A program made the translations under genes and the position numbers. The notes beneath the pieces are model-generated. The model was not told where the DNA came from, made no database searches, and saw nothing but the letters and a program-made list of their open reading frames with translations. Below, one piece after another: positions 11,777 to 23,269 of a stretch of 64,000 bases of DNA (position 1 is its first letter; each line of letters starts with the position of its first letter). Source of the DNA: Gymnopus androsaceus JB14 (taxonomy: Eukaryota > Basidiomycota > Agaricomycetes > Agaricales > Omphalotaceae); the NCBI GenBank assembly GCA_009733575.1, contig ML769403.1, forward strand, positions 310,001-374,000, read 5' to 3'.

Positions 11777-13061
11777 TCAACACACGCCGGCGAAAAAAGC
11801 ATTACTTACCATCGGCCAACCGTAAAAGGTGGAGCTGATAGCGAAGATAAGTATACAGTTCACAACATTCACGATGTCAACCTTACTTCGTTCATCTTCC
11901 TCAAAATGGTGTTTCCTCTTCCTCTTACGCCTGGGCTCTGAATTCCTGATGTTCAGAGACGCTCCTTGCAAAGACAGCATCTTTCATAGAAAGCAATCAG
12001 ACGACGTATCATGATTAAAATGCGCAGACAGACGTACCCTGGTAAGTTTTGTTGACTTTTCCAGACCAGGGAAATCTTTCGTCGAATAAACGCGAAACAC
12101 ATCGCCTAGACATTCAGCTTGGACGACTTTATCCGAGATGCCTGGAATGCAGGTTGTCAACGAAAAGAACTTGTAGCGCAGCCTGAAATAGCCGAGTTTC
12201 TTGACAGCTAGGTCCTAAAGATAGCACATGAGTATTGAATCTCAAAGAGTTTCATCTGACACTCACAGGAAACATGAAAAGGAGAACTTTTTGTTGGTTG
12301 AGCGTGAAGAGGCGCGGTTCGACCACTTTGGACCCAACTAGGACTTGATCTGTGAGTCGAGCGACCTCAGGACACGGGATATCTCCGATAGGAGAAACGT
12401 CTCCCGTAACCTCTTCAGGAGATGGGAGATCTTCGGGCGTAGAATAATGGCGTTCATATAGATTTGAGTTGTGGCAGAGAAGGTCCCTGCTTGAATACGC
12501 GGAGACAGTTGCTTCTTGAAAGGCATAGTCCGGTACACATGTTGGTACACGAGATGAACTTTCTCTCTGCGGCGAATGACTCGGTTTAGCAGCAGGTATC
12601 AATTCAACGGAGCAGAGGAGGCCAAGCGTTCCAATACTCCTGGTATCGATCGTAAGCCGAGAAAGAAGAACACAGACAGATAGTGAAAGCCTACTCGTAT
12701 GGGGCTTCGTAATATTCGCCCATTTGAGTAACTTCAAAAAGGCGAAGGGCTACAACTGGAGGAGGATCCAGTGCTCTCCGATCCACCTCGGCATACCTAT
12801 ATGAACAAATATTTCAGGATAGATGGAGGACAGAGAACAGGGCACTAACTTCCGGCCTCGATCTGCAGCTTGTATTTCTTCAAGATCAGCTCGTATAAGC
12901 TTTCCGGCCCATTGTCCCATTTCGAAATGAAAAGAATGTCCTTGTTGCAGGCTATCGAAGGTTGGGAACGCAGCCCCGTCCGAGTTCCGTACATTGTCCA
13001 TTAGAACCATGTCTGGATCATCGAGGTTTGGACGACACTGGGAGTAACAGGGGAATGACAT
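11777..13061 (-). CDS. Velvet-domain regulator
   Basis: A fungal velvet-family DNA-binding or nuclear regulator linking development, light and secondary metabolism. The start ATG is at 13061. The N-terminal part of the domain gives GQWAGKLIRADLEEIQAADR, and after an intron DRRALDPPPVVALRLFEV, the family signature for the first strands. A middle exon (12737 downwards) has a Pro/Ser-rich variable insert, then VGSKVVEPRLFTLNQQKVLL and FMFPDLAV, and the next exon KKLGYFRLRYKFFSL. The domain ends with VFRVYSTKDFPGLEKSTKLT, then QGASLNIRN and a basic cluster PRRKRKRKHH resembling a nuclear localisation signal. The exact 3' end is less sure because a GTAAGT lies shortly before the stop at 11777. I cannot tell which velvet subfamily it belongs to. 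Confidence 0.85.
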
Positions 13062-13875
13062 CGGGGAGGAAGAAAGAGAAGGTGCGCGGTATTTAAAGAG
13101 CTTACAGGCGATACTAGAACATTAACGGCAGGGAGAAGCAATCGTTCAAGCAAACAGAAGCTAAAACCACGGTTCTAGGGGTGTGACTGGTTCATTCCAT
13201 GCGTTCAGTTTTATACGACTATCCCAGTTTGTGTAAACCGAAGAGAACTTGACATTAAAGGCTTTGCAGTACACGTTGTTTAAGGGGCCCTAAAAATATT
13301 CCGGTTGGCATTCATCGGCGAATAAAGTTGGAGCAATTTAGCTTGAACTCGTGAAGGAGCCTTTCACTTTGTCTCAAAGGCACGGGAAGTAGCGTCGATA
13401 GAGTTTCGACATGGATATTAGTCCAATAGCAGTCGATGTGGGATCGATCGTTTAATGGACTGAGAAGATGACGCACAAGTAAGAATAAACAAGTCCTTGG
13501 ACGCGGCCAAGAGTGCCACGACGCAAAAGCTAAAACGGCATGAGGAACAGTGTGAACTTTCCAACATGAAGGTTCCCGAGCTGGTCAGCATTGCAGGTCG
13601 CGGCGTACCGCAAATCACAGGAAGCCGCAGCTTGAAGCACTCGGCGACCCGGGGCTTACTCGGGACTCGGAAATGCTTGGAAGTTCTTGAATGATACTGC
13701 GGTACTTGAGTTGAGTTGTACTAGCTTGGTACTGTTGAGAACATGGCGGCGCGTGAGAGAGCCTAGAATTTAATTTTTGTACAGGTTTTTGAGGTCGGCT
13801 GCGGGAATGTCTGTCAAACGCTGTGTCAAACTGCAGCCATAAAGGCAATATCGTTTCTTCTCATTGCGCTGAAGA
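13062..13875. promoter_or_regulatory. Divergent intergenic region between the velvet and Lys/Pro-rich genes
   Basis: About 810 bp separate two divergent start codons and presumably hold both promoters. I see no coding sequence, no tRNA and no clear repeats here. Short open frames do not look protein-like. Confidence 0.4.
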
Positions 13876-15633
13876 ATGTCTCTTGACCAAAATCTCTTTA
13901 CTCTTGTTATAACTCCAAGTACGCTCGATCCAAATGTCACAGATCTTGTGGCAGATGGCCAAATACTTTACAGGTTTGTGAACGAAATCGTTCCTAATTC
14001 ATGTATTTTGAACTATAATCGCAGAAAGCAGCGTATTCCAGGGCCACAATACCAGATAGAAGTGTATGGTAGGTCTTTCAAGCAAAGGATCTGGATTTCT
14101 CGCCCACGATTAGCTTAGATTTCATGTCGGAATCGTTACTGGCGACGGCCACCAGTCCCAGCACTACGTCCAAGACGAAACTCATCGAGCTCCGAAACCC
14201 AACTATTCCTGTAGAAATCAAGTATACAGGAACTCTGTCCTTCAGATGGTCATTTACATGGGAGGAGCACGAATTCGAGTGGAAGCGAGAGGAGTGTTAT
14301 CTAATTCGAAAGCCAGATCCGCCCGTGCTAGTTGCTATCACAAAGGAGCCTCCAGGTCGACTAAAGAGCACCTCTGTTCAAGTCCTCGACTACAACTTGA
14401 ATCGGTATGTGGTCGAGTAAATCCATGCATTTCTGACACTAACATTCCTCTCAAGGTTCGACATAAATGATCGCAAGGGGCTAGAGATTGTCATATTGAC
14501 TGCGCTTCTAACCTTCCACGACACCAATGATGCTCAACACACTCCCTCTCCAACGCCAACGCCTTCAGCCAGCGCTCCCATTATCTTGAGCCCTCCAACG
14601 CCACCCCCGAGACCTGAACCCAAGACTGGTGTCGATCGCATTGCAGAAATGCAAGCCATTCGGGGGGAATTCAACGAAGTCACTGTAGAGGCTGAGGGGA
14701 ATGTAGCTGATTATGCTCAGTACTGCTGGAATCTCCTCCAGGTGCGTTATATCCGTTTGTGTCGGAGAATAGCTGACCAGGTATACAGGATGATTCGATC
14801 TTGTTTGTCACGATTAAATCCCATACTAGTCTTGAAGTGCCGGTATGTCCACTCGATACATTCTAAGCTATACATTTATCATAACTGTTCAATAGAAAGT
14901 TGTGCAAGTCTCTGAAGAAACCAAACGAATTCGACATAAAGCAGGTATGCCAAAGTTATAGATTACTGTTACATGGTCGCTAACCTCTCTTCCTAGGCTT
15001 GGAAGATGATCTCAATCAGTATGTCGTCCATGACGCTGATAGCAAGAAAGGGCCGAAGCGCATCAAACTGGATGATGATAAGAAAGGAAAGAAGCCAGCA
15101 GCGGCAGCGGCATACGTCCCACCAAGCAGTCTGTGCATTCACCTTAGCAAGATACCCATGCCGGAACTTCAGCCCCCAAAGCCAAACTCACAGGCGGATA
15201 AGGAATCTGCCTTCTTCAAGTCGAAGGATGGGAGAAAAGGTCTGCATATGTGTTTCCTTCTCTTCTTTCCGAACCTTCTTTTGATAACCGTATCATAGAT
15301 TCACCACCCGTATCCCCTTCGAGATCTAAGCCTAATAAACTGTTTCACCGAAGTTCTACCTCTCGATCTCCCTCGCCTCCCCATGTGCATTCGTACCAAA
15401 CTCACCCTCACCAGCCCTCGCCATCTCCGTCACAATTAAATAATCCGTTAGTTTACGTTGCACCTCCACCACCCCGCAATCATTCTCAGCATACTCGTAC
15501 ACACTCATCCACTGCGCCAGTGAGTCCTATGGCTCCACCAGGGTCACCGCCGATGTATTCACCATCGCAGCAGGCTGCGGCACCGTCAACCAACCCAATA
15601 TCTGGACTATTGGAGCGATTTCACCTACACTGA
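13876..15633 (+). CDS. Conserved basidiomycete protein with a possible tubby/LURP-one-like domain and a Lys-rich, Pro-rich tail
   Basis: Starts at the ATG at 13876 (MSLDQNLFTLVITPSTLDPN). Clean splice joins give IEVYDFMSESLL and NRFDINDRKGLEIVIL. The first about 170 residues alternate strand-like segments (KYTGTLSFRWSFTWEEHEFE, ECYLIRKPDPPVLVA) and end in a hydrophobic helix (GLEIVILTALLTFHD). This pattern is compatible with a tubby C-terminal or LURP-one-like fold, but that is inference. A Pro-rich linker (PTPTPSASAPII) and a coil follow. A basic stretch KKGPKRIKLDDDKKGKKP could be a nuclear signal. The last about 110 residues are a Ser/Pro/His-rich disordered tail. Confidence 0.7.
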
Positions 15634-16791
15634 AGAGCGATTCCGATCGTTGAACGCTCTTGTTTCACAATACTTGTACTTACATATCCAAGGAACGTTT
15701 TCATGGAATTCCAATAGGGCGTCGAGGATTAGAGACAGTGCCTACCAGCTGGTCATATGGGGAGGAAAGTGTTGAATAAAGAGCAGGAACTTTCATCACG
15801 AAGTTTCTGATGAGGTTCTCCTCTTACCTTGCTTATACCACTTGAGTTACACAACCATGATCCTCGGACAATGTTCCCGCGAGTGCGAAGGAGAGTGCTC
15901 CTTTCCTACTTCCCGAGTCTCACGCTTTAGCTCGAGTCTCATGTCGAAAGCTAAAGAGACGTGGAGATCGATTCCGGCCTCCTCTGTACAGTGGCGGCGC
16001 TTCGGAATGGAACAGAGGTTGGCGAAATATGCGATTTTTTTGTGCTTACTGCACCTCTATGCTCCAGCCAAATCGTGGGTATGAATTGGGTGCCTATCCC
16101 ACCAAAATCCACCACTTAGACGATTACCATATGTGGTGATTGGCCGGAGATGGGTGCACTTTTATATACCTCTGTTCCATTCCGAAGCGCCGCCACTGTA
16201 GGTACAAAGCTTGTACAAAGTTGTGGAGCTGGTGCTGAGAATCGACCAACTTTCCAGTTTCATGTAAAGCAAAAGCGACGTTGGGATCGATTCCGACCTC
16301 GACTTTGTTTCTTCTCCGACCTGCGAGCCGATGCTATGTATGACGTCGACATTGGACGTCGCTAGGCGCCTAATTACCAAAGCGTAAATATCATGATGAT
16401 TTCTACTTGTACCCGGGTCGAACGAAACGTAAGACCACAAAACATCTGCTGGAAAAAATGCTTTTAAGTTTGGTGCCGATCCCAATACATGCGGTATTAG
16501 CATCTATTATTACTTACTATGCCTATGAATTGTATGGATAAGGGTATGATTATCTTGAAGATTGTAGCCAGACTGCCTTATACTGATACGGTGTCATCTT
16601 GCATGCTCGACCCTTTACAGGAGAGGAAATTAGAGAGGGACTAAATGTCATGATAGTAACAAGTACATAGCTACATAGGCAACTTCGACTTCAAAGTGGC
16701 CTGCCGTTTTTGATTGACGCCCGATTATTTGACTTGTTCAACGCAACTTGTACGACCTTCTTCACGCTTATATTATAACTCTTGTCACTGT
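15634..16791. other. Intergenic region containing a perfect 31-bp inverted repeat
   Basis: Apart from the inverted repeat listed separately, I see only short, non-protein-like frames. Near-copies of GATCGATTCCG(G/A)CCTC occur at 15966 and 16287 in direct orientation. Confidence 0.4.
15988..16199. repeat. Perfect 31-bp inverted repeat with 150-bp spacer
   Basis: Positions 15988-16018 (ACAGTGGCGGCGCTTCGGAA...AGAGG) are the exact reverse complement of 16169-16199. Spacer sequence shows further short pairing (CCACCAC/GTGGTG). It may be a miniature inverted-repeat element or a hairpin-forming site. No target-site duplication is evident. Confidence 0.75.
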
Positions 16792-17100
16792 ATGCAAAGC
16801 ACTGTGCAAGTGCCAACAGGTGCTACCCAGGCCAAAGAGCGACTCTACACACAACTTGCCGGAAGCTTTGGACGAATGAACCGAGCGCTCATGCAAACGT
16901 CTAATCTTTGCGAGCTCCTTCAAATGGACCTGCGTGCCATGCAAATTTTTGTTGGAACAGATGCTTCACTGTGAGTGTAGGACGTGCTTGAAGCCTAATA
17001 GACTAGCGACGTTTACAGGTTCATGACCGTCGCAGCTTCTTTTAACGACGAGCCTGATGGAGATGAGATGTTGGTAGAGGACTCTACGAAGGAGACATGA
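16792..17100 (+). CDS. DASH/Dam1 complex subunit Hsk3-like protein
   Basis: A small two-exon gene of 86 residues, start ATG at 16792. A 50-nt GT-AG intron joins GTDASL to FMTVAASFNDEPDGDE. The sequence is mostly one helix: ERLYTQLAGSFGRMNRALMQ, TSNLCELLQMDLRAMQ, then LFMTVAAS, and an acidic tail. Spacing of the helical Leu/Met pattern and the terminal LFM-x-A segment match Hsk3 of the DASH complex, which forms rings at outer kinetochores on microtubules. The family is tiny and poorly conserved, so the call rests on pattern only. Confidence 0.6.
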
Positions 17101-17573
17101 ATGTCGGTTTAGTTAGCTGGTTATCGTGATCGACATGGTTTACCACGCAACTTATTTACGGTGAGCTTTGGATGCTTCATAAGTGCTTAATCTAACCAAT
17201 GGTCTATCATTTACTTCCATGTAGAATCTAACTTGAATCCGCTGTACTATCTTTCCACGTTTCCACATCGCGGGCATTGATGATCTCCACCGTTGACTCG
17301 GAGTGTTGAGACCTTTTTTCCTCGCTCTCAAATCGTGCATGCCTTCAACGTCAGGCTGCCCATCTATTCCAATACCAAGAAAACCAAGAAAACCAAAGTC
17401 GCTGAAGTGCTGGAACAAAGCATGTAGAAACTCCATTAAAACTACACGGTAATGCGGTCGCAGCCGAGTACACAGCGGAAGTCATTGTCTTCCTCGAAGA
17501 TTTCCTGCGAGGACTAATACAACATTGAGCAGCATCTTCCTTCTGACTCCTACTTTCCTACTTGCTAAGGAAA
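17101..17573. other. Intergenic region
   Basis: A 94-residue minus-strand frame (17152-17436) is present, but it has no splice support and no recognised motif, so I do not call it a gene. Confidence 0.35.
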
Positions 17574-17672
17574 GCCTTCTTAGCTCAGATGGTAGAGTGT
17601 TCCACTCGTATGTATTGACCGAAATTCAAAGTGGTAATGGAAAGGTCGCTAGTTCGATTCTGGCAGGAGGCA
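17574..17672 (+). tRNA. tRNA-Thr (anticodon CGT) with a 26-nt intron
   Basis: The acceptor stem GCCTTCT pairs with AGGAGGC and the discriminator base is A (17672). The D arm is GCTCAGATGGTAGAGT. The anticodon stem TTCCA/TGGAA encloses loop CTCGTAA, giving anticodon CGT, which reads ACG for threonine. The T arm is GCTAGTTCGATTCTGGC. The 26-nt intron (17611-17636) sits one base after the anticodon, the canonical position for nuclear tRNA introns. The mature length is 73 nt. Confidence 0.93.
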
Positions 17673-20600
17673 TTGGGGTATTGCGAACAGTTTGCAAGTT
17701 TGTTTTTTTCTAGGTAATCAGTAAGCCACACTCAGTACTCAACCCTCGAAGTTTGGAGCGATGAACGATCATAGAATTCTAAGTCACGTACTAAGTACTG
17801 TGCTGTGTTACATTGCTATAGTATGTATACTGCATCCGATGCTTCTCCCGTCACGCAAACGAAGAACAGAGACGCCTTACTACATAGTAGGCGTATGTAT
17901 CGTATCTACTGTATCAATAGAATCTATCAAGATCAAGCAGGACTCGGAGCTCAACGTGAAATAAAAGACTTGCGAGAATAAAATAGAAGGTCTAGCCTTG
18001 AACTTGAGACGCTGTGTCTGACCATTGCAGCCGTGCATGTCAATGGGAGGCGTAGAAGCATGTGGATAACCGGTGATTCTTGGGTGATTCTGTGGCAGAA
18101 TCAGCACATCAGTCGAGACACATATCATGTATCACCACTGAAGGTATCCATGCAAAGATAGAGCCTTAAAGCTTGAAGCCAAGTTGATTAACTGCAGCAA
18201 CAAACGTTTTTAATTTGTAGTATCTTCCAAGCATATATATAGGATTCGGAGAGGTGATAGGTGAAAGACCAAGTTCTTGCTGCTCTGATGTGTACGCTGT
18301 TGAAGATCGTTAGAGTGCTTGCAACAAATCGATACTACCAACACAAATAATGACCCGAGTGATCGAATATCTCGTTCGGTTAAAGCATGTATCCTAATGC
18401 AATCATTTGCGTTTCTCAATGAGCAGTCTTCGTGTTCTAGAGCTAACATCTGCTCCAGGTCCAATAGTCCCGAGAACTTGCACTGCTGAGTTGAATCTCT
18501 GATCATCGAAAAGAACCGCGCGCTTTATCGTTCAATGCTTCCATCATTTACCCTAATGCAATTATCTGCGTTCAAGTTTGTTCGTCGTAATTGCGATCGT
18601 TTGTCGCTCTTATCCCAAGTTTCCGAAGCTATCGTTGGTCTAAAGGTTATTGTTATACTGTACATGTATTGCTCGGGAAACTTCAGTAAGAATCAGGTAG
18701 CCTGAGGAATTATCTTCGAAAATCGATGTCTTGCATAATCCTACGCATTGGTAACTTTTCTTCTAGCTTCGAGGGTCTTTCTTTAGCTGGAGACGAGACA
18801 AATATCCGCGCGTATGGTATTGCTAGGTGAATGAGCGTGGGTTTGAAGGGCAGAAAAACAAACTCCGATAGGACAAGGAAGACTAAGTCACGTATATGTA
18901 TATTCATTGGGCGAACGATGGAAGCCATTCCTCAATGTGGCGAGCAGCTGGGCACTGCGCAGGTTCCTGTAATCAACCCGAATGTGAAATGAGACCTCAC
19001 CACCGTACTAAACTGAACGAAATTCAGGGAGATGAAGACCTGGGAAGAGGTTCGCCGCCGCCACTTGACCATCTTGAAAGTGGTAGCTACCATTCATCAT
19101 GAAGAGACAAAGGAAGAAACTACGTCCTTGGCAGTATCAGTATCGAGTCAGCCCAATCGCAGTGCTAGTGATGCTATAGTACATGATTTGTTTATGAAAG
19201 AGCATGACTATAGATACCACTGTCACGTACTCATGTTTATTTCTGTGACATTGCCTCTCCAGATCGTATCCATTCAAATAAAAGGTTTTTGAGTTGGTTG
19301 TTATGAGAGATGGATGGGTCCCCGACATCTCCATCGTAGCTTCATTTTGCACCCAAGCACTATGTACATGGGCTCAGTTGAGCTCCGATGCATTCGTGTT
19401 TACCATACACTTGCGGTACTGTAAAATTCTTCTTTTTTCTTTCGATTCACCATATGCACCGTAAAATCAAGTGCTTTACGGTTTCAATGAATCCTACTGG
19501 AGCTCATTGTGAATAATTTGCAACGACTCCGAGAATCCCATTCCGAACATGGTTGAGGAGAGGTAAGAAACAACAGATAAAAGTCTTGGATACCGGTAAC
19601 CAGATTGATGACAGCGAAGTGGAAGTGATCCCAAAAAGGCAATTGCGATTTTTGCGGGCTCACCTCCACCAACGTCTGCCAAATACTTTCAGCAGTTTTT
19701 GAGAAACACGTTCTCCTTGGACAGGAGAGGAATTGAGTAAGTTTCGGCGACGCAGCCTCGAAATTGTGGCGTTGCTTTCGGCGTACGACAAATGTTCATG
19801 TACATATCAATATGCCACTGCAATGCTACTGGAAATCATCTAGTCGAGCAATCGATATGTAAGTTCTAGAACTACGCTCTCGAGGCATCCTCTTGGTACA
19901 ACGCCTTCCGAACCATATTAGTTTCTCGGAATTAACCTTCGTTTCTCGGACCCGCGTCTATGAACCGACGTGGACACGCGACCCACTGGCAAGTACTACC
20001 ATCATTGACGAAGAATTCGTGTTTTCGAAGTCGAAAAGCGCGAAATACGCGGAAAATGCAACTCCTTGACCAGCTGGGAGTCTTCGGAGTCTGGATTCTA
20101 CCTCCTCACTCTGGACGGTGGCTTGCTGTCATCACTGAGGGTTTTCCCCTCGGGTTTTAGCTAGTAGACCTGAGATGGGCCTGACACGCCAGGTTAATAG
20201 GGGACGCCTTGCCAGGGGACGCCTTTGCGAAGGGAATAATAGGCTACAATATGCTGTACACTTTATTCCTTTTATCTTAAATTTAGACCAACTGAAACAA
20301 TATGTACAGGTGAACCTTGACTCGGAGGACAGGGAGAATGAAGAACTCTAATATCTACTATAGTAGAGCGAAAAATACGGACATGGAGACTGAGACAAAC
20401 CTGTTTTACGGCCAGGTTCATTGGTTCTTGGAACGAAACCGAATAGATCTTCATTAACGTTGGAGCTCATAGCGTATGCCGACGCCAAAAGCTGGCTTCG
20501 AAAGCCAAAAGGAAGTCCTGTCAGCTGCCAACATACGGCTCCGACGAACATGCTTTGGCTTTCTCCTATCGACGTGTAGTAAGTACGTCCTCTCTGTTAT

Positions 20601-23215
20601 CTCCGTAACTACTGAGGAACGATATTCTCTTCCGCCAGGCTACTTTGTAACCTTACAAATTGCATGTATACTCATTGCTCAGTACTTGACAGTAGAAACA
20701 ATCCTTGAAGATCTTGTATATTATTATACTTGTCACTGCTCGACAGCAGTAGAATAGTAAGAAGGTATTTTCACCGTGACACAGTCTAAATTTAATTAAG
20801 CAACACCAATGAACGAATTCGAAAAAAAAAATCTTGACAATGACAGAATCAGCGTCTCGGCTATTCCATATGCTCGCTAATAATTAGTCGGTGCAAGTAC
20901 TGTATGTGGATGTCGTTCGTCGTTGAGTGGACATTTATTTTTTAATTTACTTTTATTACGCATGCAATCGTCGCGATCGGCGAATCCCAACTGTCACGAC
21001 ACCGCGTCTACGCTGGCTGGCTCTCTAAATACCCCTATCTGGAATATATGGTGTGCGACTGTTAAGGTGTTGATTGCTAATATGCATACTTGATTGCTAT
21101 GTAGTGGCATGACACGTCCAGACCTGGGCCTAATACATCTACGAGATCTTCCTAGTATCCTCTGCTATCCTTTTTTCCGTTAGCAGCAAGACCACCAGGC
21201 CTGGAGGCCTGGATCCCAGTTGTAGCAAGACCTAGCATTGATAAAACGGTCGGTAATCCCAGGTGGCCGACTGGCAGCGGCGTTGAACGCTGCATGTCAT
21301 TCTACTAGTAACGCTTTCTTGAGGTTGAAACAAATCTGTCAATAGGGAAGACAATGACATGTAAACATTTGGGAGTCTTGGAATACCGACTACCTGATTT
21401 AAATTAAATTATGTTCATGCTCGCTGTAGTACTGTTTGTCTCTGGCGCACCCTGGGCGCACGTCGGGATTCCGTAGACTCCGAGTCTGCTGTAGAGGGAG
21501 AGGCTAACCTGAAACTTTAGGGCCGGGCAGCCGAAGGCAAGCATTGAAACAAGCAGTATACGGTGGATACGAGTATACACGAGGAGGGCACGCTGTGATA
21601 GTATCCAAGTCCAAAGACCCGATGTACGACATACACCAGCAGTGAGCGCGAAAAACCTGTAGGAAATTCGCTTGAGAATAACAGAGTGAATTGATATCCA
21701 GGTCTCGACTTTCAAAACATCCACGCTGCATACACGAGTACTGAGCGCGAGGTGAAGGAATTCTGGAAGTAGTTAGTAAAACAAACATTCGATAGCTAAT
21801 ACCATCCCCCATCCCAGAGACCTTACACAATTGCAAGCTGGCAGTCTGAAAGACGACATGTTCATGTCACTAGAGTCAATTCGAATTTTGAGGAGATCTC
21901 TTGAAACTTGTGAGGGATCTGTACACCAGGCCAGGACGACATTATCATTCCCACTGGAATTCACTCACATATCACTGCTAGTGAGTTCCACCAGTCTAGT
22001 AGTCCAGTAGGGACATCAAACCTACTAGATTTGTTCACGTCCGATAAAAATGGGGAACCCGCAGGGAAAAAAGGCAAGTAATAAGTACCAGTAGAGCAAG
22101 TAAAAGTGAACATTCAACAAATCTGGAAACCAAGTTACGGTTCAGTGAATATTATTGGCGGTTTGGGTCTTGATATGATGCGTAGGCTTGGGCGTCGATC
22201 ATACTGATGCAAGTTGTCTGTGGCGCCAGACGCGCCCGAGTGGAGTGGATATCGCGGATTACTCTGGTGGACTGTAGGATAAGCATATACACAGAGGAGT
22301 ACTGGCTGGAGATCGTCGCCACTGCGTACTTATGTGGAGTACAAGCTCCGAATAAAAGATCAAAGCAAGTGTTAGGAAGGAAGTCGTTGCAGTGGAGCGG
22401 GCCTGGCCTTGTATGCGCGGCTCTATCCGTATTCCAACCCTGAGCCATCCAGTCAAAATGAATAAATAAATATGTTTCATCGTTTCGGGAATTTGCGCTC
22501 GAGACCACCAATGGCAAAAGCCAGCAAAAATTAATTGCAGTGAGGCCGTTCGAGAGAAGAGAGAGATGATTCTCGACCGGTAGGGCGCATAAAGTAAGAG
22601 GCGCACAGACATCCGCAGTGCGCGCTCACGGCGCGTCGCGTCTTCACGTCAACGCAGTGCGTACCAGTCATTGAATGCATCAATGAGTCGGACCGACATC
22701 CTAGTGATAAGATACCTGCAATACTGCAGCGAGAGATATATGCGCAAAATTCGCACTCCTTCCTGAGTCACATCCGGTTAATAGGAGGGCGGGGAGCCAA
22801 TCCCGACTCCCAGGGAATTTTACTGGCTCAAGCGGATCCTTCGATATCACATCTGTAGGCGTTGAGGACAATGGCCCTTGTTCAATAATCGGAACAATGG
22901 CTCCTTCAATACGGGAAGAGCTGTCGGTCAGACCCAGGCTTGAGGAGAAAAAGAAACAGACCTACAAACTGCAATTAGTAGCTAGCTGCGATGGAGGTAA
23001 TTAGCTGTAATTAGCAGTCAGCTGTGACTTGGCGGCAAGTCAGTAGCTCTTGCAAAGTTCAAACCCAGAAATTGAGGCACCGAATTTTCGGCTGGTTGCC
23101 AAGTCACGTCACATCTAGATCTGGATCTGACCGTTTCTTTGGCAGATTTTTTTTGTCTACCTCGTGTCTTGACAGTGGCGCGACTACTAGTAGACCAAAG
23201 GGGAATTGGTTGGTT
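17673..23215. other. Gene-poor interval of about 5.5 kb
   Basis: No gene here is supportable. Frames are short and codon-poor. Visible structure is limited: a short direct repeat ((A)CCCTAATGCAATTATCTGCGTT-like) at about 18390 and 18549, GGGGACGCCTT repeated twice at 20200-20230, and Leu/Cys-rich minus-strand frames at 21404-22612 that shift frame without splice support. It may hold old decayed transposon or gene sequence. Confidence 0.35.
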
Positions 23216-23225
23216 TGGTATATAA
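23216..23225 (+). promoter_or_regulatory. Possible TATA box
   Basis: GGTATATAAT lies about 45-54 nt upstream of the ATG at 23270, in a TC-rich leader context typical of fungal promoters. Confidence 0.45.
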
Positions 23226-23269
23226 TCTACCTCACATTTCCCTTTGAACCACAGCTTCCCTCTTCGAAA

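Noticed and set aside
17152..17436. 94-residue minus-strand protein near the tRNA gene
   Set aside because: Isolated frame with no motif, and it lies in the short gap after the Hsk3-like gene.
18390..18571. Direct repeat around CCTAATGCAAT as a mobile element
   Set aside because: Only about 22 bp are shared, with no end structure.
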